Source of the DNA: Codonopsis lanceolata
Taxonomy: Eukaryota > Streptophyta > Magnoliopsida > Asterales > Campanulaceae
Reading direction: 5' to 3'
Assembly: GCA_013146195.2 (NCBI GenBank)
Contig: CM028378.1
Coordinates: forward strand, 78,335,254 to 78,399,253
Length of the DNA: 64,000 nt
The notes beneath the pieces are model-generated. The model worked only from the letters and a program-made list of their open reading frames with translations, did not search any database and had not been told where the DNA came from. Below, piece by piece: positions 33,948-45,776 of the stretch (positions are counted from its first letter, which is position 1; every line of letters starts with the position of its first letter). Both the position numbers and the translations under genes were made by a program.

Positions 33948-34859
33948 TTAACTCTCATCCTTGGGCAATCTTTTATGAACATGATCGCTGCCACAATCAA
34001 AAAACTTTCCTGATTTACCCCAGCACCTATTCTCGGCATGTCCCATCCTCATACAAAAATTGCATATCAACTCATCACTTCGCCGCCTCTGAGTAGAAGT
34101 AGTAACACCACTCCGGCCACCGAGCACATTTCCTTGACTAACTGCGAGGTGCTTTGCCGCCTCTATTACCATCATTGCCTCTAATAGTACTCGAGGTTCT
34201 CTTTTGAGCATACTCCTCGATGTCCAACTCCATCGCATACACACGATCCGCCTCGGTATCCGTAAGTCGTAACGAACGAGCCGCCTACGATATTTCATCC
34301 TTAGGCCCTTCACAAACCGCTGGGTCTTCCTAGCCTCATCTGGTACTAAGTAACCACAATAGCGAGCCAACTCTGTGAACTTCTCTAAATAATGAGCCAC
34401 CGTCATAGCTCCTTGTTCTAATACCATGAATTCCATCTATCTTCTTTCTCGAACCACTGCCGGGATAAACTGTGCCATAAACTCCATCGTGAAGTTTTCC
34501 CACACTTGAGGCACTCCATGGTGTCTCCAACTATCTCGTAACACATGCCACCAATGGTCAGCCGCACCACTTAATTTAAACATTGCTAGGGTCACCATCT
34601 CTTCTGACGTACAACACATAACTGCAAAGATCTTCTCCATGCTTTATATCCAAAGTTCTGCTTTAGAAGCATCGGGTCCTCCATCGAAGCTCTCAGGTTT
34701 CAACTTCAAGAATCTCGCAAGAATGGTAGAATCGTCATCCAATCCAAACATTTGTTTAGAAGTCACACGCGGATCATTAACATTCTCCCCTCTCTCGTTG
34801 CCACGAGCTGTACCCGAACGGGGTCTACTAGAACTAGCTCCACGCCAAGTTCCTGACAT
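33948..34859 (-). pseudogene. Gag of the gag-only element
   Basis: One minus-strand frame from the ATG at 34859 (MSGTWRGASSSRPRSG) to 33948, with in-frame stops near 34642 and 34437. It has an Arg/Ser/Gly-rich N-terminus, a retrotransposon gag core (LSGAADHWWHVLRDSW, then WENFTMEFMAQF and VAHYLEKFTELARYCGYL) and a CCHC zinc knuckle CNFCMRMGHAENRC. A second knuckle is degenerate (CGSDHVHKR). Gag alone can form particles, but reverse transcription and integration would need proteins from another gypsy element. With two stops it is not functional now. Confidence 0.8.
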
Positions 34860-34955
34860 AATACGCCTACAAAGAACACTCAGCGTTAATAACTCAACAA
34901 TAAACCCACCCAAACTAGGCCAAGGAACCTATCCTGACGAAATAGCTAACCTATA

Positions 34956-34967
34956 GCTCTGATACCA
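34956..34967 (-). promoter_or_regulatory. Primer-binding site, initiator Met tRNA
   Basis: TGGTATCAGAGC on the minus strand, two bases from the 5' LTR end. Confidence 0.88.
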
Positions 34968-34969
34968 AC

Positions 34970-37900
34970 TGTGGCAGCCCGACCCGGACTCCAATGCGAA
35001 ATCCCAAGATCGTGCCACCAAGACAAGCTAAGAGACAGACACGCACTTGCTAAGCATAATGGTGCGAGTCAAAAGATGAGCCATCAAGCTCGAACAGGAA
35101 GGTAAAGCCATAACGGCAATACGGAACAACAAAACTAAAATCTGCGGAAGCAAATCATAAGTGGAACCCAAGCCTTTAATCCTAAACAAAGAAACGCAAG
35201 GCTGAGAGATAACTATCTCTCGACAAATCTACGACGCGCGTGACGCAACATTGCGCACGGGCAACAAACCATCGGCAAACCTAAGGCCGGCGAATCAACA
35301 AAATACCAACCTGATAAACGACCACTCAACGGCTACAACATGCCGGAGGGACAAATCAACTAAACAAATAAGATAATTAAATACTAACAACTAAACCAAG
35401 GTCTCACGAGTAACATTGTCGGAGATAACAACAACAATACTAGAATAAGTGAGCTAAAGCATGCTCGAAATAACCAAGGGAATAACTCCTAAGAGATACA
35501 ACAGCTCGACCAAACAAGTCGACGCCCAAAATAATATGACAATAAAATACTAACATAATCTACCTGAGTAAAGTCTACATAACTTTACATTCGTGTCTCA
35601 CAAATACATAATAACAATAATAATAGTATTCCAAGCTCAAGCCCGGAAGACCACCTGCTAGAAATCACTATCCGCAGCCGCCAAGTGCACTAACGGCATC
35701 ACTGCACACACTAAGGAAAACAAACACACGGTGTGAGTCATAATGACCCAGTAAGTTACTAAATGCAACTATATGGCATATAATGACATGGCATGGCATA
35801 ATGCACAAGCATATATAAAAATTCATGGTATCATACTAGTATACCAACAATAAATATGTACTTAGTTATCAAAGCACATAATCTCACATAAGCCACATAG
35901 CATGTTATCTTTCACATAAATGATCATAAGTAAACAAGTAAACCAGAATCCGGGCCCAGCCTTCAACATTCAAACCATGGGTCCAACCCTCAATATTCAA
36001 ACCATGGGTCCAACCCTCAAATGATCATAATATGGGTTTCAATCCTCAAATGATCGCAACTCATCAGTTTTCTTAATGAGTACCTCGTTACATTCATCCA
36101 ACCTAGGATGAGAAATGGGAGCTCGATATCAGGCTAGGTGGCGCCAATATGAGACCACATCCCACTATTGGCCAAAATAGTGAGGAGAAAGGGTACCAAT
36201 GCGGCGATTCGTAGCGAATGTTTCCAAAGGCTATGAATCGTCCCATTGCCGACAAAACGACCAAGACGCCAGCTGGACTCAAATCAAGATGCTCAAGTAG
36301 ATATTTACTTGAATAAACCAATAAGGACCAAGTCCATCACGAAAGGACTCATCAAATCAATTAGGTCATAATGCTCTACAAAACCCAATAAACAATGCAC
36401 ATAAATGTACACACTTAACATGTTCAACTAACTTGTAAGTTTAGTTCAAGAACCACATATTGAGGTATTCATAATCCTCAAGTCATCACCAATTCAAGAA
36501 TAGCTTATAAGCTCAATAAATCACAATATGAGGTCTACTATAGTCCTCTACTCGGGATTAAACCAAGACTATTATTTTAGTCTAAGAGCAACCATAAATC
36601 AAGACTTAGTATTTAGTCTATACATAAAAGCATACCGGACTCAACAATAGTCCTAACCGTCGTATATAATCGACTTCCTCAATGCTATACTCAAGAACAT
36701 CAAGACTACCCCGTAGTCACTCCCTCGCAAGTGCATTCATGTGCACGCGACCAAATTCCTTAAAGAGAGAATTCATTCATTAATCGTCTCTTAATATACT
36801 CGGGACCGCAAGTTGGTCTCTAATGCTCCGTGCTCTACAAGCACGCTCTAAACATACTCCCAATAGGTCTCTGTAACATGAGTGTCTCAGTTGGACTCCG
36901 AATGAGATACTCGGGTACGCACAAACATAACTAACCAAGACCCGTACATTGTAGGGTTTCAACCCAAAGCTCATTATTATATTATTGACCTTACAATGAC
37001 TCCGTTGAGTCTTAATTCTACATTTCATTCTTTGTGTGTTTCATAAAACCACAATTTAACACTTTATTCAAACATACAACAAAATCCCAAAATTCATCCG
37101 GGCTTGATTCCCAAGCCTAACAACCCAAGAACTCATTATAATCATAGTCAAACGAAACCCAAATGTTGTAGGATTTCAACCCGAGTTCATTAACACATTA
37201 TTGAACTTATTTTGACTCCGTTGAGTCTAAATACTAAGTTTCATTTCTTACGCATTTCATCAATCTCAACATTAACACCCACTTCAATTAACAACAATTT
37301 CTCCAATAATTTGGGCTTGATTCTCAAGCCCTAAAATTCATAACAACACCCAACATAAATCATAACCCATTTCTTACAACACATAATATCATTCAAATCA
37401 TTTCATTCTTGCTATTAACAAGTTCATATTTCCAAAAATCCCCAAAATGAGCATACATAGCATATCAAGTGTTCATTGCCCACAAATAGCACATAGGTTG
37501 TTTTCCTTAGGGCCAATGAACCAAAATAAAAAGAAGGTAACTTACCTAGCTCGGATGAAAACTCCAAAGAAAGCAAATCCGATCGGTGAACTTGTTATAC
37601 TCGTAGAGGGCTTCACGAATCCGAAGTTTGAAGGCAATCCGACGGTTGGATCGTCATGGATCGAAGAGAAAAGGAGGCTACGGCTTGAAATCTCCCATGG
37701 ACTCTCTCTCTCTAACTCACGGTTTGTGTGGAGGAAATGAAGGAGGAAATGCTTAAAATTGCAAAGGGTTTGGGCTTATATACCTCCACAATCCAAGAGG
37801 GTATAATGGTCATTTCCCTAGTACAATTAGTAGAGATTAGAGTAATCACTCACTAATCTAACCTTAATTAACTTCCAACCAATGTTAGGACATGTTTAGG

Positions 37901-38819
37901 GCTATGTATGGGAGGTTAGGAAGGGTTTAGAGGGGGTTTGATGAAGGTAGGATAAGTATTTCTCGTCAAAAATCGAAACAGGGCAAAGCATGGTCGGGGC
38001 ACCTTGCGGTCGCAAGGTCCCCGAGAGCTTGCAACCACAAGCTCTCCAGCCTCTCAAGGTGTCTGATTCCATTGACCTTGCAAGGGCAAGGTCTTTCCCC
38101 CTTGCAACCGCAAGCCTCCCAGACCAAAAATAGCTAAGAATTCAACCTCAAATGACCTCAAACACATAACCAAACCTAACAAGGTTCAAAACTCATCCAA
38201 AGTAGGTCTAGAACTCCCATGGAACACCCACAAACAACTCCCGAAACAACTCGGAGCGAAACCGGGAAGAGGTGCAACAACGTGCAACCGAAACGACGAA
38301 TGGACTCGCAATTGAACGAGCAATGAAAGAAGACTTTTAAGGCAAGTCTAAGGGCTAATGAAGAAGCTTGAATACTTCTAGAAAGTTTAATAACAACTAG
38401 GGAAATAAGAACTCCAAAGGAGAGACGATTACGCGACTCAATCCCCGAACTACGCGATAGAGACGATTGTTATCTCCAAAGCTTCCAAATCATCGATAGA
38501 CTTAAGGAACACCTCCAACTTGAAGTCTAATACATCTAAACATGTTAATCAATCATCTTGTAAAGGTCTAGGACCGAACCGAGGTCACGAACGCAAAACG
38601 CAAGCAAACTCTCAATCGCGTCGCATTCCGACTATCGTCGAGTCACGACTTGTGACTTTAGCAAGTCATCAACTATAAGGCATATCTTAATAGTGTTTTG
38701 GTCTTAATGTGGTCTCTCATACACATCTAGAGAATCTCACTAACCAATCATACAACTCACAAAGGAAGAATTGCGAGTATGGCACGCAAACCGAGCTAAC
38801 GAAGGAGCGGGGTGCCACA
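34970..38819 (-). repeat. Long LTR of the gag-only element, 5' copy in element orientation
   Basis: 3850 bp, ends TGTGGCA and TGCCACA, matching 27880-31723. It would carry the promoter. No TATA box could be assigned with confidence. Confidence 0.9.
38001..38113. repeat. Palindrome cluster in the gag-only LTR, copy 2
   Basis: ACCTTGCGGTCGCAAGGT at 38001-38018, with variants near 38025, at 38075-38092 (ACCTTGCAAGGGCAAGGT) and near 38101. The first unit is identical in both LTRs while the neighbouring variants have changed. Confidence 0.86.
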
Positions 38820-40292
38820 AGTACACCTTTGAAAATCCAAAGCTAACCACTTTTGAAGTGGACGTAGTACTATTCACAGTACGAACCACTTCTAAACTCT
38901 ATGTTCTGTCTGATCTGTCTCTATTTATTTCTATTAACTGCTTCTACTCATCATAAACCACTACTTAATTTGTGCTACTTAAGCAGCCTACCTGTCAGTT
39001 CAGAACCTCTTTAGTTTTCCGCTGCATTAACACTTCTAGTAATATCTCTTTAAGAAATCATTCGGAAGTGTTTTGAAAAGTTTTTATAAAAACACAACTA
39101 GGCTATTCAACCCCCCCCCCCTTCTAGCCTAGATTGAGCCTACTTTGAGACCAACAATGTTACAAACAATCCATATTTTTCTGACTTTATGGCACTTCAA
39201 CTAACGGATTTAGGGTTAGGGACTATCGGTATCCAAAATTTACATTCTTTGGTGAGTGACGTGCATTTGCGTTGTACAGTCCCTAATGAACTTTTTTAAA
39301 GTTTAGGGACTAATGGCCTAATTTTGCCTTAAATAAAATTTTATTTTTATTTTTGGGATATTTTCTTAACTTTAAAGTTAATTATGAGAAATTTTTAATT
39401 ATTTTTCTAATTATTGAAACAATTATTCATTAATTTTTATTACAAACATATCTTAAATATCATATTGTTAACTAAATGATAAAATTATAACTAAATCCAA
39501 CTTCGCACCCAAAGAAAAGGACCAAAATAATCATAATATCACATATACAATGTGTCATTTTTCATTAATATTTTTAATTCTCATGGACGTGAGGTGGCAA
39601 AGTGGGATGAATCGCAAAATTGTATATGAAAGTGAGAACACGTAATTTACAGGTTATGGTGCAACGTGAGATTTAAGTAAATACTTTCGATAACAAATCG
39701 TATTTTGGCCCCATAAAACTTAGGTCAAAAAAACAAATATCTCATCAAAACTTCTCTCAAATCTCACTTTAGTTTTTTTATGATTAATTTAATTCATAGG
39801 AGAAATATACACACACATATATGTATATGTATGTATGTATGTATGTATTTACATATATATAAATATATAAATATTTATTATTTCTAGTGAAAAATATACA
39901 TTAAAATTTCATAAAGGACAATTTTCATAAATATATATAGTTTTTTCATATATAAAAATAATAATTAAAATTAAACAAAAAAAAAGAAAATAAAACATTT
40001 CGGAAACATCATTAAGAACACGTGCAAGACATGTGTACCTAACTAGTAATTATAAAAATAACAAAAATTCTCAACCCATGTGACCCACATAACCCCGTAG
40101 CAGCACGTATGGGTCCAATTCATATCACCCACAGTTTTTTGGGTTCATGTTTTCCAGATCCAACCAGCCCTTTTTAGGTAATGGGTTGGGTTAGCCCAAT
40201 GGATTCAATCCATCTTGACGGCTCTACTGCTACTATTTCTTGATTATGAGAAATTGCTTGTGAAATGTGAGGAATAGCTAATTTAAAAGGCA

Positions 40293-40445
40293 AAAACATA
40301 TGTAAGACGTTTTAAGAACATATTTTGTAAGACGGATCTTCCTTACTCGACTCACCGTATGTTGATAAGTTGAATTGTAAAAAAGTAGGATTCCATCTTA
40401 CAAATTAAAATATGTTACACTATCTTATATGATATTGACTCATTT
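40293..40445 (+). repeat. MITE-like repeat, copy 1
   Basis: Begins near GTAAGACGTTTTAAG, contains TTTTGTAAGACGGATC and ends near TTACACTATCTTATATGAT. It aligns to the reverse complement of 41262-41425 through most of its length. Confidence 0.6.
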
Positions 40446-41261
40446 GAAAATATATGGTCAAACATAAAATAAAATAAATGTACACAAAACAAGCTTGCTA
40501 CCTTTTTTAGTTGTTAATACCAAAATATTAATATTCCCTCCATCCCGACCTCGATTCACAATCTCACATATTAAGAAACAACAATTGAATTGATTATAAA
40601 TATTAATATAATGTATAAATATAACATTTTACTTTGAGCAATTAATATTTTAATTATCATATTCCAGGAAAAAAGATTATTTAGTTTTTTCTTCCTTTCT
40701 TTTTTTATTCCCTCTCTCTCTCCGACAGACCAACTCTCCTCATTTTTCCATCCTCCAATCTCTTTCATTCTAGATCTAATCCTTTAATCTATCCCCTCTC
40801 TCAACCCAATGAATATCCACAAAATCAAACTTTTTTTCTTTTTACCTCCCTCTCTTCCTCACCATTATCACTCTCCCTTCCTTCTCCAGTTCACCCCCTT
40901 CCTTCTCCGGTCACCGCACGCCACAAAATCAAAGCTACAAAAATAAATTAAGGTCGCGTGACACTGACTTGGCCGATTAGGCGGTGACTAAAAAACTCGC
41001 AGTGGTGGAGAGGCATCTAACGCCTAGACGGAGTTGGGCGGGAAGTTTTTGAACACTAATGTCAAGTAAATAAATCTTTAAAACTTAAAAGGCTTTTTCA
41101 CAATATTCGGCGCGTTGCCTCAACTTTTTCAAATATGAGAGTACTAAACAATTTTACAATTATGAAAGACTTTTCAAATATGAGAGTACTAAATCAATTT
41201 TAAAACTTTTTCAATATTGGTGTAACCTTGTGAAAACCTTCTAAATACCTTATCAACCTAA

Positions 41262-41425
41262 TAAATAATAGAGTAAGTCTTATGTAAGACGGTCTTATAG
41301 ATTTTAATTCGTAAAATAGAGTATCGCTTTCTCACAACTCAACTAACCAACACACAATGGGTTGACCGGTCGGGTGAGGATGATCCGTCTTACAAAAAAT
41401 ATGTGTAAGACCATCTTACCCAAGT
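41262..41425 (-). repeat. MITE-like repeat, copy 2 (inverted)
   Basis: The ends CTTATGTAAGACGGTCTTA and TAAGACCATCTTACCCAAG form terminal inverted repeats, each itself partly palindromic (GTAAGAC..GTCTTA). The interior holds GATCCGTCTTACAAAA, the reverse complement of copy 1. There is no coding capacity, so this is a small non-autonomous DNA element; its superfamily could not be assigned. Confidence 0.6.
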
Positions 41426-42260
41426 TTTTGGGTAAATCAATATCAATACATATATAAAAAGAGAGGTACGATTTTCAGAAAGTTTCCGCCAAAATTCACT
41501 TTCCAAAAATGACAACATTATTATTTTGTTTAGTTGCATTTTTTGCTTTGGGAATTGAAACATTTTTTTTATGGAAAACTAATATTGAACAAATGCATTG
41601 AACATGTTACCTCTCTTATTGTAATACCCCGATAATTTCAGCTAAAGTATTAATTTTTGTTAATTAAATATAATTGTTTTGGACCTATATAATTAATGTT
41701 ATAATTATTTGAGTTAAATTAATGGTTTTGACCTATTAAGTAACTAATTAAATTGGTTTGGGCTTGGCCCATTTATGACTAGGTTTAATTACAATTCCCT
41801 AATAATATTACCTAATTAAAGATTGGTCTTGGTCCATTTAATATTAGGGTTAGGAAACCTAATAGGATTTCTGTATAAATAAAGGTTTAAAGAATGAGAA
41901 AACCCTTTACTGAGAAACCCTTTACTGTTAAAGTAAAAAAAAAAAAATGAGAGAGGAGCCGGCAAGGAGAGATTGGCGGTAAGTTTTTTTTCTTTTCGGT
42001 TAAAGTTTACATATGCATAGCATATAAGTTCAACCATTAGAATTAAATATAATATATATATATATATATAATAATAGGTGAGTGTGCTTAGTGTGTGTGT
42101 GCACTATTCCTTGTGTGTGCGTTAGTAGTGTGGACAGTGTGTGTACAGGAAGCCTTAATGGCATGATTGATGGCAATTATTAAAAAAATAATTAAAAAAA
42201 AAACTAAACTAGTGAAAGTGCATGTGTGTGTACTGTGCGTGTGTGTGTACCGTATGTGTA

Positions 42261-42261
<1 letters not shown>

Positions 42262-42340
<79 letters not shown>
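42262..42340. repeat. (AAT)n microsatellite in the gypsy A 5' LTR
   Basis: About 26 uninterrupted trinucleotide units. A matching array is in the 3' LTR at 47579-47647, so it was present before insertion. Confidence 0.97.
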
Positions 42341-43027
42341 GTGAAAGTGCATGTGTGTGTGTAGTTGAATAATAATAATAATAACAATCAATTATTTAGT
42401 AAACTATCACTTTAATTAATATTATAAAAATCAATAGGATTAGTTGGTACAATTGTGGTTTAGTGATTATTGTATATTTTGAACTTAGATTTGGGCAAGG
42501 AAGATTAGGACGAACGTACGTGTTGCGGATAATTCTTTCGCTAAGCATTTCGAGGTAAGGGATTATATCTCTTTTAGGTCTCCGATCTTTTATATATCGT
42601 TCGTTAGGTTTCCATTACTCCTTTGACATCGATGTTTCTTGAAACGTACGCCGACTTTAAGTCGGTAATTGAATTGAACTCCGTCGCTTACACTTCTTTC
42701 GAACTCATGATTTGATTATCTGTTTATTCTCACATATTTATTGAATTTCATGTGAGATACCTTTGATATGAAAAGTATGATTTTTGGCAATGTCAGATTT
42801 TGTAAAAATATTGATTAATTGAAATTCTACCATGATCACTAAGTTGAGATTGTGACACTATGAATTATGAAGCTATGAACTATTATCCTTGTGAACGTCA
42901 CTTGGCCCGTGGCGTGGTTATCCGGATATACCTATGATCTTCGAATTATGATATATGAATTATGATCTGTGAATTTTGATCTATGAACTATGATTTATGA
43001 ATTGCTTACGTGATCATGGAATTTTGT

Positions 43028-43081
43028 GAGTAATCTGTTGTCACCAGTTGGTATGGGACGGTTGGTGACAATTGGTTACTC
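43028..43081 (+). promoter_or_regulatory. LTR hairpin 1, gypsy A 5' LTR
   Basis: Outer arms GAGTAA (43028-43033) and TTACTC (43076-43081), 4-nt internal loop on each side, inner arms TTGTCACCA (43038-43046) and TGGTGACAA (43063-43071), and a 16-nt apical loop containing GGTATGGGACGG. Pairing is perfect in both stems. Confidence 0.75.
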
Positions 43082-43135
43082 GAATTTACTTGTTGCATTA
43101 TTATCTTTCACTTGGAATCCTGAGTTTATATCTGT

Positions 43136-43189
43136 GAGTAGTTTGCTGTCTTCAACTGGTATGGGACGGTTGATGGCAGTGGGCTACTC
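43136..43189 (+). promoter_or_regulatory. LTR hairpin 2, gypsy A 5' LTR
   Basis: Outer arms GAGTAG (43136-43141) and CTACTC (43184-43189); inner arms CTGTCTTCAAC (43146-43156) and GTTGATGGCAG (43069-43079 plus 100, that is 43169-43179) with one mismatch and one G-T pair. Same geometry and same apical GGTATGGGACGG as hairpin 1. Confidence 0.72.
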
Positions 43190-43712
43190 GAGTCAATCGT
43201 TGCGTATTTATCCTTCTTTGGAATTCCGATCTCCTGTTTGACATTTGAAAAACTGCTTCCGCTTATCAATTTTTAAATAATGAATTTCGACTATTCTAAA
43301 AATATTCATCTCTGATTTATTTCTGGTCAACTTCTCCTTAGTAACCGGAGGGATTGTATATGAACTTATTGAGCATTATTCGCTCACCCCTTCATACTCT
43401 TCTTCTCAGGTAATGAATAAGAATTAATAGAAGATTTCAGTTCGGGTAGACCGAGATGTCGGCTTTCGAGAATTTTGGATTTAGTCATTTCTCATTGAAT
43501 TACTCAGTAATATTTTAACGAATTATGGACTCATGTTAAGTATTAGATAGACTTTGTATTTAATTATTTTAGGTTTATTTTGACTGTAGTCAAGAATGTT
43601 TAAGAGTTAATTATTAAGAGATTAGAATATTTATGATTTAAGTTATCATTGTTGGTGACGTGGCCAAATTGTGAGACCGCGGTGTCGGTGCCAAATTTGG
43701 GGCGTTACAGGT

Positions 43713-43724
43713 TGGTATCAGAGC
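43713..43724 (+). promoter_or_regulatory. Gypsy A primer-binding site, initiator Met tRNA
   Basis: TGGTATCAGAGC, four bases after the 5' LTR end. Confidence 0.9.
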
Positions 43725-44464
43725 TTAGGCCTTAGATCTGGATGGTCTTAAGATTTAGAAACCGTTAGATTTAGAAATATACGATAGTCTTAAGATCTTG
43801 ATTTTGTTCATTGAGAAATGATGGTAGCTTTAAGTTCTACTAATGTTAAGTGGGGTTTACTATCACGTTGCTTCATTGGGACTTACGTTAGATATAGTAC
43901 GATGACAAGATTTATAAAGACGATTGGAGATATATATAGTCTACCATCTCTTCATTCGTTTGTGTAACTCTTTGAGGTAATACTTACGTCTGATGGCAAA
44001 TAGATAAGTCTAAGTTTGATTCTTTAGGGTATTGAAGTATCTTTCTCGATGAGCATTTTGAGAATTCGCCTTATGGTTTAATTTGATTGATAGATCATGT
44101 GTGTTAGATTATAAGATGTACTTTGATTTCGGAGCTAATTAGAGATTTCGTATTAGAAATTTTTTTAGTTTGAATAAATAGAAACTTTGGATGTTGCTTT
44201 GTCATTTGAATTAATAAGAACCTTAGATACGGTTAATTATTGAAATTGAATTTCGTTATTATCTATTTATTTATTTTTATTTTTATTTTTTAAAAAAATC
44301 TATTTTTATTATGATTTATGATAGTGCACATGATCGATTGGAGTGACCTTGCGAGTTAGCAGTTTACTCAACATAGACTGACTCTGTATATCGTTTAGTA
44401 AGTCACATTTTGAGGTTTCGATTTCATTAAATATAGTATTATTGATCGCTCTAATGTAAACTAG
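43725..44464 (+). other. Gypsy A untranslated leader
   Basis: About 740 bp of non-coding leader before gag, nearly identical to the leader of gypsy B (52550-53292). Confidence 0.7.
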
Positions 44465-45776
44465 ATGGCACGTGGAGGTCGCACTGGAACTCGTGGACGC
44501 GGAAGGGGTACTAGAGATGGTAGAGTCATGGAAGACTCCACTTCTGGAATTGTAAGGGAAAATGGTGTGCCCCCACCAAATGTGAACGACAATGGCAATG
44601 CACCCGAAGTGGTCCAACCGAACACGAATGTTAATGGACCTGTACCTGCAGTGCCAGTAGATCCTACCCTATTTACCTTGCTTCAGACTATAGCGCAAGC
44701 CCTGGTGGGAAATAAGGACCAGGGAAACGCAGCACCGGCTCAACCTGTAGCCCCAGCTCAACCTACAGTCAAGGATCCGTTAGAAAGTTTCCAGAAACGA
44801 AACCCAAAAACGTTTACAGGGGCACCGGGCACGGAGACCTGATGAGTGGTTGCATCACATGAGGAAGATCCTTGAGACAATGACATGCTCCAGCGAACAA
44901 CAAGTGAAACTAGCAAACTTTATGCTGCAGGGAGAAGCTAGTCAGTGGTGGGATTCCGAGAAGAGTACATTAGAGTCTTAGGGTGTTGAGGTGATTACTT
45001 GGGACATATTCGTGGAGGTATTCAACAAGAAGTAATTTCCACCAAGCATGAAAGACAGGAAGCTAGTGGAATTTCTTAACCTCGAGCAAGGGAAAATGAC
45101 GATTGACGAGTAAAACGCAAAATTCATCGAGTTGTCGAAATTTGCTCCTGCTCTTTTTGCTGATGAAGGTCAGAAAGCTAAGAAGTTTGAGAGAGGTATA
45201 AATAGCCGGATTAGCTATAGGCTGACTCCTCTTCAATTACCCATATATGCTGATGTGATGGACAGAGCCCGTGTAATAGAACTAGAGTCTGCTGAGTATC
45301 AAAGGAAGAAGGACGAGAGAAAGAGGGGTTCTGAGGATGGCTTTGACAGGAATCATGGTAACCATCAAGGGGGAAATGGCTATGGAAATACGAGAAGGAA
45401 CACGGAGAACAATAATAACAGGAAGACCAACCAGCCAAACCAAAATTATAATCAAGGTTAGCACCAAAATCAATGGCAGAATCAAAATTTGGATCAGAAT
45501 CTCTATAATAACACTGCGTGTACCAAGTGTGGCGGAAAGCATAGGACAGATACTTGTTACTGGATTATGGGAGCCTACTTTAACTGTGGTAAGATGGATC
45601 ATAAGATCAAGGATTGCCCTGAGCCACTAAAGGAAAACTTTATGCGAGGAACGGGAAGTGACGATAAAGCAAAACCGAAAGTTCAGGGAAGAATTTTTGC
45701 AATGACTGCCAGGGATGCTAGATTAACAACTAATGAGGTGACAGGTACCATGCAACTTTATCTTTGTGACGATTAA
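44465..45776 (+). pseudogene. Gypsy A gag and start of protease
   Basis: ATG at 44465 opens ARGGRTGTRGRGRGT, a basic Arg/Gly N-terminus. A 2-nt deletion near 44838 (ACGGAGACC; element B has ACGGAGAAACC) shifts the frame. The gag core follows (GEASQWWDSEK), with stops near 44980, 45033 and 45112, each a sense codon or different base in element B where it can be compared. A long Asn/Gly/Arg-rich segment (45300-45500) leads to zinc knuckles CTKCGGKHRTDTC and YFNCGKMDHKIKDC. The end (TGTMQLYLCDD and following IDPSVSYSI) is the start of the aspartic protease with the active-site DTG/DSG-like motif changed to DPS. Confidence 0.82.

Larger units (their letters stand above)
27880..38819 (-). mobile_element. 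Gag-only LTR retrotransposon with very long LTRs (TR-GAG-like)
   Basis: Two nearly identical repeats (27880-31723, 3844 bp; 34970-38819, 3850 bp) with ends TGTGGCA and TGCCACA enclose only 3.25 kb. On the minus strand the internal part has a primer site for initiator Met tRNA, a gag gene and a polypurine tract, but no protease, RT, RNase H or integrase. This matches non-autonomous TR-GAG or LARD-type elements. Flanks are AGTGA (left) and AGTAC (right). The uninterrupted site in the other Sirevirus LTR reads AGTGC, so a 5-bp duplication with one change on each side fits. The very similar LTRs suggest a fairly recent insertion. Confidence 0.85.
26982..39156 (+). repeat. Sirevirus 3' LTR, split by the gag-only element
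   Basis: The LTR runs from TGTTGATCC (26982) to 27879 and from 38820 to GACCAACA (39156), about 1.23 kb without the insert. The minus-strand copy at 61663-62885 matches across the junction, which shows where the insertion took place. A C-tract of about 11 at 39111-39121 is only 6 long in the other copy. The 5 bp after the LTR are ATGTT. Confidence 0.9.
39157..41619. other. Flank between Sirevirus and gypsy A, no gene
   Basis: AT-rich sequence with a GTAT-type microsatellite near 39826-39850 and two MITE-like repeats. A TCCCTCCATCCCGAC motif near 40535 resembles a Stowaway MITE end, but no partner end was seen. A C/T-rich stretch at 40720-40920 holds no frame. Confidence 0.5.
41620..43709 (+). 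repeat. Gypsy A 5' LTR
   Basis: Starts TGTAATACCCCG at 41620 and ends GGCGTTACA at 43709 (2090 bp). A TATA box (TATAAAT) lies at 41874-41880. The LTR contains a long (TAA)n array and two tandem hairpins (43028-43189). Confidence 0.9.

Noticed and set aside
40533..40560. Stowaway MITE
   Set aside because: One end resembles CTCCCTCCGTCCC, but no matching inverted end or TA duplication was found.
42088..42391. Reading frames of poly-Ile or poly-Tyr
   Set aside because: They are translations of the (AAT)n microsatellite.
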